DNA from: RUG13091 sp045113315 | GTDB taxonomy: Bacteria; Bacillota_I; Bacilli_A; RFN20; CAG-826 | Direction: 5' to 3' | Length of the DNA stretch: 64,000 nt | NCBI GenBank assembly: GCA_045113315.1 | Contig: JBGUIX010000010.1 | Span: 39,296-103,295, forward strand | Shown: in pieces, positions 16,541-25,250 of the stretch | Numbering within the stretch: position 1 is the first letter of the stretch | Layout: every line of letters starts with the position of its first letter | Notes under the pieces: model-generated | Told to the model about the DNA's origin: nothing | The model's database searches: none | What the model saw: only the letters and a program-made list of their open reading frames with translations | Made by a program: the position numbers and the translations under genes

Positions 16541-16569
16541 ATCATACCCCTCATATATGTGCGTGTCAA
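16541..16569 (-). promoter_or_regulatory. Promoter of the S10-spc-alpha operon
   Basis: On the minus strand, TTGACA (16564-16569), a 17-base spacer and TATGAT (16541-16546): a perfect -35 and a five-of-six -10 for the housekeeping sigma factor. It is the best promoter match in the window, as expected for ribosomal genes. Confidence 0.88.
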
Positions 16570-16633
16570 ATATTTTTTATAAAAATTATTAAATATAGAA
16601 ATCCCGTATATGAAAAATTACCCAAAATTAGCA

Positions 16634-16660
16634 CAAAAAAACGACTTATTTTACGTCGCT
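16634..16660 (-). terminator. Probable terminator of the tgt-queA-queH operon
   Basis: On the minus strand GCGAC and GTCGT pair around a nine-base loop, followed by seven T. It begins about 28 bases after the queH stop. The stem is only five pairs, so efficiency may be low. Confidence 0.5.
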
Positions 16661-16688
16661 TTTTGTCATTTTTCCGATTTTTGAGGCC

Positions 16689-17321
16689 TTATTTTTGCTT
16701 TTTTTCGAGGTATTTTTGATAGGAATATTTACAACCACAATACTCTTGAAAGTACATCTCGTGTTCTCTCACAATTTGTAATGATTTTTGATATCCGTCA
16801 TTCTTTTTAAAATCAGCATCCAGCCATTTTACAGGTGAAAACTCTTTCTCTAATTCATGCCCAATACGATTCAGATCTTGAGAATTTTTATATCTTGAAA
16901 TAGTCATCACTGTTCCAAAATATTCAAAATTATGAGCTTTAGCGTATTCAAATCCTTGTCTTAGTCTCTTTCTAAAACAAAGGCGACAACGTTCGTTACC
17001 TTCGTAGTCATCTGCAAGTGGTTCTAAATCTTTGTTGTAGTTTAAATTATCATAAGGAAATTCCACGAACTCAACGTCCGCTTTTATGCTTCTTATATAT
17101 TCCTTAAATTCGTTTAAACGACGATGATATTCTTCTTCTGGATAGATATTGGAATTATTATAGACAATAGTGATCTTAAAATAGTCTTTTATTAATTCAT
17201 AAGGATAGGTGAAACAAGGACCACAACAGGCATGCAAACAAAGAGTGGGTTTTTGCCCATTTTCTTGAATTTCGGCGAGTTTTTGCAATAATTTTTCTTG
17301 ATAATTGATTTTATTTTCCAT
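16689..17321 (-). CDS. queH: Epoxyqueuosine reductase QueH
   Basis: 210 residues from the ATG at 17321. QueH reduces epoxyqueuosine to queuosine in tRNA, replacing the unrelated QueG. The adjacent cysteine pair in CLHACCGPC (residues 28-36) and the later CRLCFRKRL motif supply the iron-sulfur and metal ligands of the DUF208 family. It overlaps the end of queA by 11 bases and has no clear ribosome-binding site of its own, so translation is probably coupled to queA. The frame is open to a TTG at 17342, which is less likely as start. Confidence 0.93.
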   Translation of the reverse strand: MENKINYQEKLLQKLAEIQENGQKPTLCLHACCGPCFTYPYELIKDYFKITIVYNNSNIYPEEEYHRRLNEFKEYIRSIKADVEFVEFPYDNLNYNKDLEPLADDYEGNERCRLCFRKRLRQGFEYAKAHNFEYFGTVMTISRYKNSQDLNRIGHELEKEFSPVKWLDADFKKNDGYQKSLQIVREHEMYFQEYCGCKYSYQKYLEKKQK

Positions 17322-18342
17322 ATAAGAACATCGAATCACCAAAGGAGAAGAAACGGTATTTTTCTTCCACCGCGTGCTTATATAATTCCAAAGTAAATTC
17401 TCTTCCTGCGAAGGCAGAAACGAGCATAATTAATGTTGATTTTGGCAAATGGAAATTTGTAATAATAGCTTCAACCGCTTTAAACTCATAGCCTGGCTGA
17501 ATGAAGATATTAGTTGCTTCTCTTGTAGGTTTGAAACAATTATATTTTGAATAGTTAGCTTCTAAGGTTCTAACAGAGGTTGTACCTATAGCAATAATAC
17601 GTTTATGTTCCGCTTTAGCTTTATTTAATCTAGTAGCAGCTTCTTCACTGATCTCATAAACTTCGCTATGCATAACATGATCTTTAGTGTCTTCCACTTT
17701 TACTGGTCTAAAAGTTCCAAGACCAATATGAAGTGTAATATCAATAACTTCGACACCTTTAGCTTTTATTCTTTCAAATAGTTCTTCTGTGAAATGGAAA
17801 CCAGCAGTCGGTGCGGCTGCACTTCCTTCATATTTCGCATAAACTGTTTGGTATCTATCGTTTTCGCATAATTGCTCTCTTATATAAGGTGGTAATGGCA
17901 TTTTACCTAACTGATCTAAGACTTCTAAAAAGATTCCATCATAGATGAATTTAAATACTCTAATACCTTCTTCTCTTTCTTCGATACATTCCGCAATAAG
18001 CTTTCCATCACCGAAATCGACTCTAGCACCGACTTTTAAGGATTTAGCGGGTCTAGTTAAGCATTCCCAATTATCGCCTTCTATTTGCTTTAAAAGAAGT
18101 AATTCGCAATGCGCTCCAGTTTTTTCTTTAATACCTAATAATCTCGCAGGAATAACTTTGGTATTATTTCTGACTAAAACATCTCCCGCATGGAGATAAT
18201 CGATTATATCGAAGAAATGTTTATCTTCATATTTTTTCTCTTTTAAATTCACCGCTAAAAGACGAGATTCATCTCTTTTCTTAGCGGGAGTTTGAGCGAT
18301 CAATTCTTCAGGAAGATAAAAATCAAATAGATTAATATTCAT
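17311..18342 (-). CDS. queA: S-adenosylmethionine:tRNA ribosyltransferase-isomerase QueA
   Basis: 343 residues, family length. QueA transfers the ribosyl part of SAM to preQ1 at tRNA position 34, giving epoxyqueuosine. Conserved blocks: FDFYLPEELIAQTPAKKRDESRLL, DVLVRNNTKVIPARLLG, GSAAAPTAGFHFTEEL and TSVRTLEANY. It lies between tgt and queH, which matches the pathway order. Its ATG overlaps the tgt stop by one base (TAATG). Confidence 0.97.
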   Translation of the reverse strand: MNINLFDFYLPEELIAQTPAKKRDESRLLAVNLKEKKYEDKHFFDIIDYLHAGDVLVRNNTKVIPARLLGIKEKTGAHCELLLLKQIEGDNWECLTRPAKSLKVGARVDFGDGKLIAECIEEREEGIRVFKFIYDGIFLEVLDQLGKMPLPPYIREQLCENDRYQTVYAKYEGSAAAPTAGFHFTEELFERIKAKGVEVIDITLHIGLGTFRPVKVEDTKDHVMHSEVYEISEEAATRLNKAKAEHKRIIAIGTTSVRTLEANYSKYNCFKPTREATNIFIQPGYEFKAVEAIITNFHLPKSTLIMLVSAFAGREFTLELYKHAVEEKYRFFSFGDSMFLYGK

Positions 18343-19466
18343 TAGAAACCTCTTTCATCTCCAAAAGCTTCTAAAGTAGCTTTCATATAATCGCCAAATC
18401 TATCTTCTTTAATAGCTTGTCTAGCCCCTTCCATAATCTTGATTAAGAAACGGATATTATGAATGGAGAGTAATCTCTTTCCAAACATTTCATCACAGAC
18501 ATACAAATGTCTGAGATAGGCTTTTGTATAATTTTTACAACAATAACAATCACAATTAGGATCTAAAGGTGTGAAATCTTCTTTATATTTCTCGTTTTTA
18601 ATATTAACTCTACCCTGAGAAGTCGTTAATGTTCCATGTCTAGCAATTCTAGTTGGTAAAACACAGTCAAACATATCCACTCCACGAGCAATACCACCTA
18701 ATAAATAATCTAAAGAACCAACACCCATTAAATATCTTGGTTTATCACTTGGTAAATACTTAATCGCGTAATCGATCATTTCAAAACATTTTTCTTTTGG
18801 TTCACCTATAGAAGTTCCACCGATGGAATAACCAAGGAAATCCATCTTCGCTAATTCTTTAGCACACATTTCTCTTAAGTCTTGATAATCTCCACCTTGG
18901 ACGATACCAAATAAGGCTTGATCTTCTCTTTTATGAGCAGCCTTCCCTCTAGCGGCCCATCTTAAGGTTCTTTCCGTGGATTTTTTTGCATATTCATAAG
19001 TCGCAGGATAAGGAATACATTCATCAAAAGACATGATGATATCCGCACCTAGTTTTTCTTCAATTTCTATCGCTCTTTCAGGTGAAAAGAATAACTTATC
19101 ACCATTAAGGTGATTCTTAAATTCAATTCCTTCTTCAGAGATTTTTCTACGTTCCGCTAAAGAGAAGACTTGAAAGCCACCGCTATCAGTTAATATAGGA
19201 CCATCATAATTCATAAACTTATGAAGTCCACCCGCTTTAGCGACAATATCTTCTCCAGGTCTAATAGATAAGTGATAAGTGTTAGCTAAAATAACACCTG
19301 CTCCCATTTCTTTTAATTCTTCTGGCGAAATAGATTTAACTGTTGCTAAAGTACCAACAGGCATAAACATTGGCACTTCCACATCACCATGAGGTGTATG
19401 AAGGATGCCGTACCTTGCTCCTGTTTGTTTATCAATATGTAATATTTCTAACCAAAAATTTTCCAT
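18342..19466 (-). CDS. tgt: tRNA-guanine transglycosylase
   Basis: 374 residues from the ATG at 19466, family length. The enzyme exchanges guanine 34 for preQ1 in tRNAs with GUN anticodons. Catalytic and substrate blocks include LTDSGGFQVFSLA, SFDECIPYP, LFGIVQGGDYQDLR and GVGSLDYLLGG. The zinc ligands are in CDCYCCKNYTKAYLRHLY. A TTG two codons upstream is possible, but the ATG is conventional. No good ribosome-binding site is visible for either. Confidence 0.97.
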   Translation of the reverse strand: MENFWLEILHIDKQTGARYGILHTPHGDVEVPMFMPVGTLATVKSISPEELKEMGAGVILANTYHLSIRPGEDIVAKAGGLHKFMNYDGPILTDSGGFQVFSLAERRKISEEGIEFKNHLNGDKLFFSPERAIEIEEKLGADIIMSFDECIPYPATYEYAKKSTERTLRWAARGKAAHKREDQALFGIVQGGDYQDLREMCAKELAKMDFLGYSIGGTSIGEPKEKCFEMIDYAIKYLPSDKPRYLMGVGSLDYLLGGIARGVDMFDCVLPTRIARHGTLTTSQGRVNIKNEKYKEDFTPLDPNCDCYCCKNYTKAYLRHLYVCDEMFGKRLLSIHNIRFLIKIMEGARQAIKEDRFGDYMKATLEAFGDERGF

Positions 19467-19647
19467 GCCCAAATATTCTATTAAAAATTACCATTTAAAA
19501 GCAATATTTGCTTTGCTCTTATTAATTCATAGAATCTATGTTTGTTTCTAAAAATGATATTGGGTAGGTTATATATATTAAAAACGAAATATAATGCCAC
19601 AATCATCTAATTTGTGACAATATCTCTGGTGACGATTTTGCCCATTT

Positions 19648-20562
19648 TTATTTGCGTTTAATCTCTTCCAAAACTAAAGGAAGAATATCGACAACTTTTA
19701 TATAATTTGAGAAGTTCTTTTCTATAGTATTTGTGACAACTAAGTCCGCCACTTTTGATCTTCTTAATTTAGTTAAGCAGCCTTTTGATAAAACAGCATG
19801 TGTTGCTGAAACAAGCACCTTTTGCGCTCCATTTTTGTGCAAAAGTTCGCTAGCTGATGCAATTGTGCCGCCTGTATCAATAATGTCATCAATGAGAATA
19901 CAAATCTTTCCTTTGACTTGTTCACCATCAATTTCTAAGTGTTCTGCTCTATTAGCTTGAGGACGCACTTTATCTAAAATCACTATATCGATTCCACCTA
20001 GTTCTCTGGATAACATATCTGCTCTTGTATTACTACCATGATCAGGTGAAACAATAACCACATTTTTAGGGTCGATATGATGAACATTAAAATAGTGTGT
20101 ATAGTATTGAGCGAATAATCTTGTTGTAGGTTTATTTGTAACTTTGTGTTTGAAGAAGCCTTCAATCATTGGATGATGTAAGTCAAAACATGTTAAATCA
20201 TCAAAATCAGCGGTATCAACAAGTTTAGCGACAACCTCACAACTCACAGGTTCATTAGTCCAACTAACTCTTTCTTGTCTGGAGTAGGCAAAATAGGGCA
20301 TAAATAGTTTTATTGATCTAGCGCCTGCTCTTTTTACAGAATCGAGCAATAACAACAAAGAGAATAATTCATCGTTTACGTTTTTAGATGTGGATTGAAC
20401 AATAATGACATCTTTATCTTTCACATCAGAAGAACTCTTCACCATGATTTCACCATCAGCAAAGGTCTTTTTATAAATCTTCCCTAATTCCGCATTTAAA
20501 TAATTAGCAATTTCTTTTGCTAAGTTTTTATTACCGGAAATGGAGAAAACAATATAATTCAT
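19648..20562 (-). CDS. prs: Ribose-phosphate pyrophosphokinase
   Basis: 304 residues. It makes PRPP from ribose-5-phosphate and ATP for purine, pyrimidine and NAD synthesis. Seen: FADGEIMV near residue 35, the ATP-binding FMPYFAYSRQERV, the metal-binding DLHHPMIEGFF-like segment, and the PRPP loop ILIDDIIDTGGTIASA near residue 214. The protein is divergent (for example LDSVKRAGARSIKLF in place of the usual ID..RRASA) but keeps active-site residues. One base downstream of the kinase-like gene, so the two are one operon. Confidence 0.93.
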   Translation of the reverse strand: MNYIVFSISGNKNLAKEIANYLNAELGKIYKKTFADGEIMVKSSSDVKDKDVIIVQSTSKNVNDELFSLLLLLDSVKRAGARSIKLFMPYFAYSRQERVSWTNEPVSCEVVAKLVDTADFDDLTCFDLHHPMIEGFFKHKVTNKPTTRLFAQYYTHYFNVHHIDPKNVVIVSPDHGSNTRADMLSRELGGIDIVILDKVRPQANRAEHLEIDGEQVKGKICILIDDIIDTGGTIASASELLHKNGAQKVLVSATHAVLSKGCLTKLRRSKVADLVVTNTIEKNFSNYIKVVDILPLVLEEIKRK

Positions 20563-20563
20563 A

Positions 20564-21148
20564 CTACATGTAATATTTGACCGCGATTAAAGCCATTTGT
20601 TTGTTGGTAGCATATTCATTACCAACACGGTCATTGTCAAATTCTAAACCTTTACTTCTAACATAGTTAGCGAATTCTTTAGTGGGGAACCAATAACGAA
20701 AATCTTTATTGATGAAATTATAGTTAGATTCAAAACCACTATAAGTGAATGGAAGATAATATAATTTTCCATTATAGAATTTAAAATTCTCAGGCATGAA
20801 ATCTAATCTAATTTTTTCTCTTCTTCCATACCATTCTTCACTTAAAAGAGCTTTATAGATGATTTCATCTTTAATATCTTCTTTTAGAAGCATTTCAAAT
20901 ACAGTGGGTCCTTCAATATAATCAACCACACTGATCATTTGGTTTTTATCAAATAAATAAACTTTAGGAATATCAATTGCGGTAATCTTTAAACGATGCT
21001 GATGATCAACAAACTTTTGAAAATCTTCTTTGTTCTCATATTTCTTTAGAAAAAAGAATTTGCCTTTTCTTTCAACTTTATAAGAATGATCGCCTAATTT
21101 TTCTATGACAACAAATTCTTTTCTTTTGATTTCAATAATCTCAGTCAT
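20564..21148 (-). CDS. Unidentified protein with kinase-like fold features
   Basis: 194 residues. The first part resembles a small kinase N-lobe: a beta-rich start (KLGDHSYKVERKGKFFFLKKYEN) with a Lys pair where the ATP-binding lysine would be, then VVDYIEGPTVFEML like a hinge. LDFMPENFKFYNGKLYYLPF resembles the HxDxxPxN catalytic loop and metal Asp of aminoglycoside phosphotransferase-like kinases, but with Leu and Pro at expected catalytic and metal positions. It may therefore be a degenerate or non-catalytic relative. Directly upstream of prs (one base), so co-expressed. No close family recognised. Confidence 0.6.
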   Translation of the reverse strand: MTEIIEIKRKEFVVIEKLGDHSYKVERKGKFFFLKKYENKEDFQKFVDHQHRLKITAIDIPKVYLFDKNQMISVVDYIEGPTVFEMLLKEDIKDEIIYKALLSEEWYGRREKIRLDFMPENFKFYNGKLYYLPFTYSGFESNYNFINKDFRYWFPTKEFANYVRSKGLEFDNDRVGNEYATNKQMALIAVKYYM

Positions 21149-21252
21149 GGCAATATTATCTTATAATTTCTTATAAAATTAAAGATAGCAAATCTTCTTT
21201 GTATAGTTTTTTATTTTAATAAAGCATAAAATTTATAAGAGGTTTTTTAATT

Positions 21253-22446
21253 ATGGAACACATTGAAAGATTTATTAGATACGCTAAGATTGATACTCAA
21301 TCTAACGATAAAACAGGAACCACTCCCTCTACAGAAAAACAAAAGAACTTATCTAGATTATTAGTTAATGAATTAAAAGAATTAGGTCTAGAAGATGCTT
21401 ATATGGATGAATATGGCATTGTCTATGCTCATAAGAAAGGTGAAGGCGATAAAATCGGGTTAAACGCTCATGTCGATACCGCTTTAGAAGTCACTGATAC
21501 TAATGTAAATCCACAAATCCACAAAAACTTTGATGGAGTAAGTGTCAAATTGAATGACAAATTAGTATTATCCTCCGAACAATTCCCAATTCTTAAGAAT
21601 TTTAAGGGCTGTGACTTAATCACTACTGACGGAAATACACTTTTAGGCGCTGATGATAAAGCGGGTATCGCTATTATTATGTCTGCTTTAGCCTATTTCC
21701 ATGCTCATCCAGAGGTGAAACACCATAATATTTCTATTTCATTTACTGTGGACGAAGAGATTGGAGAAGGCGCAAAGCATTTCTCCTTAGAAAAGATGGA
21801 TGCGGATTATGCGTTTACCATTGATGGAGCCCATCCTTCTAATGTCGATTTTGAAAATTTTAACGCTAAACATTTTGAAATGGATATCGAGGGTGTCAGT
21901 GTCCACCCAGGTGAAGGAAAAGGTAGACTAATTAACGCTGTTTTAGTGCTCAATGAATTCTTAAATATGATGCCTAAAAATGACACACCTTATGAAGCTA
22001 ATGAAGATGAAGGATTCTGGCATTTAACAGGCGTAAATGGGTCTAGTGATAAAGTCCATGTTGAATTCATTTTAAGGGACTTTTGCAAGGAAAAACTCTT
22101 AAAACGCGTTGAAATTATCGAAAATAGCATTCAAACATTACTCAAGAAATATCCGGCGATTAAGATCAAATATGACATCGTTGATCAATATGAAAATATG
22201 AGACAATATGTCGATAAAAATCCAAAACCAGTGGAAGTTGCAAAAGCCGCTTTAAGAAAGAACGGTATAGAACCTGTTTCTTCTAAAATTAGAGGTGGCA
22301 CCGACGGCGCTACATTCTCCAAAATGGGATTAGTGACTCCTAACTTAGGAACAGGAAGTTATAATCATCATGGACGATATGAATTCTTAGTAATTCAAGA
22401 GTTTGAAAAGATGATTCAGGTCGTCATTGATATTCTAAAAATATAA
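21253..22446 (+). CDS. pepT: Peptidase T (tripeptide aminopeptidase)
   Basis: 397 residues, M20 family. It releases the N-terminal residue from tripeptides in the cytoplasm. Zinc-site motifs: NAHVDTA (His73, Asp75), LLGADDKAGIAI, the catalytic DEEIGEGAKHF and the dimerisation-domain region VSVHPGEGKGRLINA. RGGTDGATFSKMGLVTPNLGTG is the C-terminal PepT signature. Single gene with GAGG ribosome-binding site and its own terminator. Confidence 0.96.
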   Translation: MEHIERFIRYAKIDTQSNDKTGTTPSTEKQKNLSRLLVNELKELGLEDAYMDEYGIVYAHKKGEGDKIGLNAHVDTALEVTDTNVNPQIHKNFDGVSVKLNDKLVLSSEQFPILKNFKGCDLITTDGNTLLGADDKAGIAIIMSALAYFHAHPEVKHHNISISFTVDEEIGEGAKHFSLEKMDADYAFTIDGAHPSNVDFENFNAKHFEMDIEGVSVHPGEGKGRLINAVLVLNEFLNMMPKNDTPYEANEDEGFWHLTGVNGSSDKVHVEFILRDFCKEKLLKRVEIIENSIQTLLKKYPAIKIKYDIVDQYENMRQYVDKNPKPVEVAKAALRKNGIEPVSSKIRGGTDGATFSKMGLVTPNLGTGSYNHHGRYEFLVIQEFEKMIQVVIDILKI

Positions 22447-22450
22447 AAAT

Positions 22451-22479
22451 AAAACCGCAGGGGAACACCTTGCGGTTTC
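22451..22479. terminator. Bidirectional terminator between pepT and the aquaporin gene
   Basis: AAACCGCA and TGCGGTTT pair perfectly around a short loop, with T-rich flanks on both sides. It can serve convergent pepT (+) and aquaporin (-). Confidence 0.8.
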
Positions 22480-22499
22480 ATTTATTAAAGGTGAAATAA

Positions 22500-23222
22500 T
22501 TATTTCGCTTCTTCTTTGCCTTTTAATAATTTCCAAACGATGGCTGCTAAAGCGGCACCGATGAATGGGCCAATTACGCAAGCGATCATTGTTAAGAAGT
22601 CAGCTTTGACAGCGTCACCACCATTGAACATGTGGAACACTAAAGCGGATAAAGCTCTAGCCGGGTTAACGGATGTACCAGTTAATGGGATACCTAATAA
22701 GTGGACACCAAATAAAGCTAAACCGATAACAATACCAGCAACTGGGCCCCATTCTTTCTTACTTGTTGCGCCTAAAACGGCCATGATGAATAAGAAAGTT
22801 AAAACGACTTCGGCTAAAAGACCTAACATCACAACACCAAAGGTGTATGTGTTAGCTTGAGTAATAGCAACAAAGGCATTTAAGCTGTTGGAACCTGTGG
22901 CTTTGACTCCCATGAAAATTAAAGCAAGAATACCACTACCAACGAAAGCGCCTAAAACTTGCGCACAGCAATAAATAGCGAATTCTTTCCAGGTGATATC
23001 ACCACGGATAGCCATCGCTAAAGAAACTGCTGGGTTAGCATGTCCGCCAGAGATTTGGCCGACAGAGTAAGCTAAGACAACGATGGATAAACCAAAGGCA
23101 GCAGCTGTAGCAACAACTGAGCCTGCATCGGCAGCATTACAATTAACGCCGATAGCAACACCACAGCCGATGAGCACTAAGAACATAGTGGCAAAACATT
23201 CACTAATAAATTTCTTCAACAT
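22500..23222 (-). CDS. aqpZ: Aquaporin, AqpZ type
   Basis: 240 residues with six membrane helices and two half-helices carrying NPA at 63-65 and 186-188. The aromatic/arginine filter reads Phe43, His174, Thr183 and Arg189, the same residues and numbers as E. coli AqpZ, so a water channel rather than a glycerol facilitator is expected (no Asp after the second NPAR). It stands alone, with an AGGAA site and a TATAAT (23248-23253 on the minus strand) close upstream. Useful for osmotic adjustment. Confidence 0.92.
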   Translation of the reverse strand: MLKKFISECFATMFLVLIGCGVAIGVNCNAADAGSVVATAAAFGLSIVVLAYSVGQISGGHANPAVSLAMAIRGDITWKEFAIYCCAQVLGAFVGSGILALIFMGVKATGSNSLNAFVAITQANTYTFGVVMLGLLAEVVLTFLFIMAVLGATSKKEWGPVAGIVIGLALFGVHLLGIPLTGTSVNPARALSALVFHMFNGGDAVKADFLTMIACVIGPFIGAALAAIVWKLLKGKEEAK

Positions 23223-23280
23223 AAATAATTAATTCCTTTCCTAGCAAATTATAGTTCTAGAATTAACAAAATTAAATAGC

Positions 23281-23309
23281 AAAAATAAAAAAGAGGTAAT
23301 AATTACCTC
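23281..23309 (-). terminator. Terminator after the rubredoxin gene
   Basis: On the minus strand GAGGTAAT and ATTACCTC form an 8-pair hairpin followed by TTTTTTATTTTT, seven bases after the rubredoxin stop codon. Confidence 0.85.
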
Positions 23310-23316
23310 AATTCTA

Positions 23317-23454
23317 TTAATCTATCTTTTCAAATAAGTCTTTTCCGACTCCGCAGACTGGACAGGTGAAGTCTTCTGGTAACTCTTCTTCTTCGGTTTC
23401 ATAAACATAACCACAGACTGTGCATTTGAAATGATGCAATTTTTTCTCATCCAT
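23317..23454 (-). CDS. Rubredoxin-like protein
   Basis: 45 residues from the ATG at 23454, which follows TAGGAGGAAA. Two knuckles, CTVCGYVYE and CPVCGVGKD, provide the four Cys for one iron. It matches the compact rubredoxin domain found at the end of rubrerythrins, and the long loop between the knuckles is shortened (FTCP without the usual WxCP Trp). It is an electron carrier typical of anaerobes. It lies 13 bases after the DUF3810 gene and probably shares its transcript. Confidence 0.9.
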   Translation of the reverse strand: MDEKKLHHFKCTVCGYVYETEEEELPEDFTCPVCGVGKDLFEKID

Positions 23455-23467
23455 TCGATATTTCCTC

Positions 23468-24604
23468 CTAATTCTTCTCAAAATAAATTCTATAGTAAAT
23501 ACTCTGATAATGCGACAAAGATACAACATGACCTTTATCATCGACATCGGTATCTGTGTCTATATAAGATGTTGTTCCTTCTTTTTGCCCAAAAGTTTTT
23601 AAATACCAATCGTTAACTTTATCACCAAAGTCCGCTAAGAAGGCTTGTCCTTTCCAATGTTCATAAATGAAATGGAAGTTTTTTAAAACATCATCACTAT
23701 GCAATGAATTTACATAGTTAATGTCTTCTTTATTTTCACTTAATCTCACTAAATCAATAATTCGATCAATTGTGTTGTAATAAGCAGAATATCTAATATA
23801 TGGATCGCTACTTCTTAAACATATTTCACTGGCTAATATCTGTGCGTCATCCTCTCTCATTACTCCTAAACCATGACACATCTCATGGGCGATATAAAAT
23901 GGCTTTTCACCATTCGTGGAGAAAGTGGAATAATTAGCCTCTCCTAAAGGACCAAAATACATACCCACGATTGATACTGTCGTAAAGAGATGAGAGCTTA
24001 ATAAAGGCTTTGCCTTTGGAACGGTAGAAAAATAATAAGAATTATTTAATTTAGTGAATTCTTTTCTTAAGTTAGAAATTAAAATTTCATCAGTGTAAGG
24101 GGCTTTTATTTCTCCTTTTTCGTCAATTCCTAATTCATTTACGCAGTGATTCATATCTTCTACAAAGTAAGAAGCGATATCTTTAAATTTTGCTTTATCA
24201 ATTTCCCCCGTATATCTATCCACTGGTAAGGCTTTTCTTTTATAAGCCATGCCTACACTTAAATCGTAAACCGCTACTGTGGAAACAATCACTAGTGTGA
24301 CTAATAAGAAACGATTAATCGCTTCCCAATATTTTTTATTACCTAATAAGCAAAATCCCCAGGATAGATAAATAATTACAAAAATAATTAAAGATATAAC
24401 ACTTATCTCTGTTAAAGATAAACGGAAGGCTTCATTGATAGTTCTAAATACATTTGTATAGCCTTTTCCAAAGCTTCTCGTCCAAGCTTCCGCTATATCG
24501 CTATTATTTGATAAAACATTCATGACAATCATTAAAATGATTACCATGATTAAAACGATAGTCATAATCACAAAACCTTTATGATTTTTCATGAATTTTT
24601 TCAT
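23468..24604 (-). CDS. DUF3810 family membrane protein with metallopeptidase-like motif
   Basis: 378 residues. Three membrane segments are seen near residues 12-30, 65-88 and 98-118, then a soluble domain expected outside the cell. The motif HEMCHGLGVMREDDAQ resembles zincin HExxH: His-Glu-x-x-His followed by a further Glu/Asp cluster. DUF3810 proteins have this arrangement, but no activity is known to me. A membrane-bound zinc peptidase is a reasonable inference. Operon with the rubredoxin gene. Confidence 0.8.
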   Translation of the reverse strand: MKKFMKNHKGFVIMTIVLIMVIILMIVMNVLSNNSDIAEAWTRSFGKGYTNVFRTINEAFRLSLTEISVISLIIFVIIYLSWGFCLLGNKKYWEAINRFLLVTLVIVSTVAVYDLSVGMAYKRKALPVDRYTGEIDKAKFKDIASYFVEDMNHCVNELGIDEKGEIKAPYTDEILISNLRKEFTKLNNSYYFSTVPKAKPLLSSHLFTTVSIVGMYFGPLGEANYSTFSTNGEKPFYIAHEMCHGLGVMREDDAQILASEICLRSSDPYIRYSAYYNTIDRIIDLVRLSENKEDINYVNSLHSDDVLKNFHFIYEHWKGQAFLADFGDKVNDWYLKTFGQKEGTTSYIDTDTDVDDKGHVVSLSHYQSIYYRIYFEKN

Positions 24605-24704
24605 ATATTCAGTTTACTTATTTTTATATCTAACTCAAATAAAATATAACTTTGTTATTTTGATTTGAACAAAGAAGTTAACAAATATATACTTAAAGAA
24701 GATT

Positions 24705-25250
24705 ATGAAATCTAGATTTGTTCTACAACTTATTATTAATTCCATCGTCGTCCTCTTATTTTTAGGAGCGGGTATTTCGGTATTTATTCTTAATCATACC
24801 GCGGAAGAATATAGTTATATTCTCTTAGGAACTATTTCTATTATCGTCGGTGTTTGTAAAGGTGTTATCTATCTTCTTAATGGAGGTATTCATAACCATA
24901 AAAACGTCACCTTTGTCACTTCCGTAGGGATGATCTTTTTAGGATTATTCTTCTTTTTAGGAAATAAAGATATTGATACTTTATGTTTCGGTTGGGGATT
25001 AATGGAATTAATGATTGGTCTTATTGAAGTTTATATCGATATCTTAGAAACTTCAGAAGGTAAAAAGACCGCTCCATTTGAAATGATGGTTAATGTCGGA
25101 ACTATCGTCTTTGCTATCTTACTTTGTATTAAAACTGGAGATGGATTAAAAGCACATTTAATCTTCTTAAGCATAAGCTTAGTACTTAACGCCTTAATCC
25201 ATGCTTCAACGATCTATAAAACCATTAAAGAGAGAAATAATAATGATTAA
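24705..25250 (+). CDS. Membrane protein resembling the HdeD/DUF308 family
   Basis: 181 residues with about six hydrophobic segments in three pairs (near 8-28, 36-57, 68-85, 92-110, 125-142, 148-168). The repeated two-helix pattern with GTISIIVG and GLMELMIGLIEV is like HdeD/DUF308 acid-stress membrane proteins, though similarity is weak by eye. The last eight bases overlap the nucleoside hydrolase start, so it leads a three-gene operon with nucleoside hydrolase and ribokinase. A role in nucleoside uptake is possible but not supported by any motif. Confidence 0.65.
   Translation: MKSRFVLQLIINSIVVLLFLGAGISVFILNHTAEEYSYILLGTISIIVGVCKGVIYLLNGGIHNHKNVTFVTSVGMIFLGLFFFLGNKDIDTLCFGWGLMELMIGLIEVYIDILETSEGKKTAPFEMMVNVGTIVFAILLCIKTGDGLKAHLIFLSISLVLNALIHASTIYKTIKERNNND

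Noticed and set aside
19467..19647. preQ1 riboswitch upstream of tgt
   Set aside because: The short preQ1 aptamer pattern (a C-rich loop with an A-rich tail forming a pseudoknot) could not be found.
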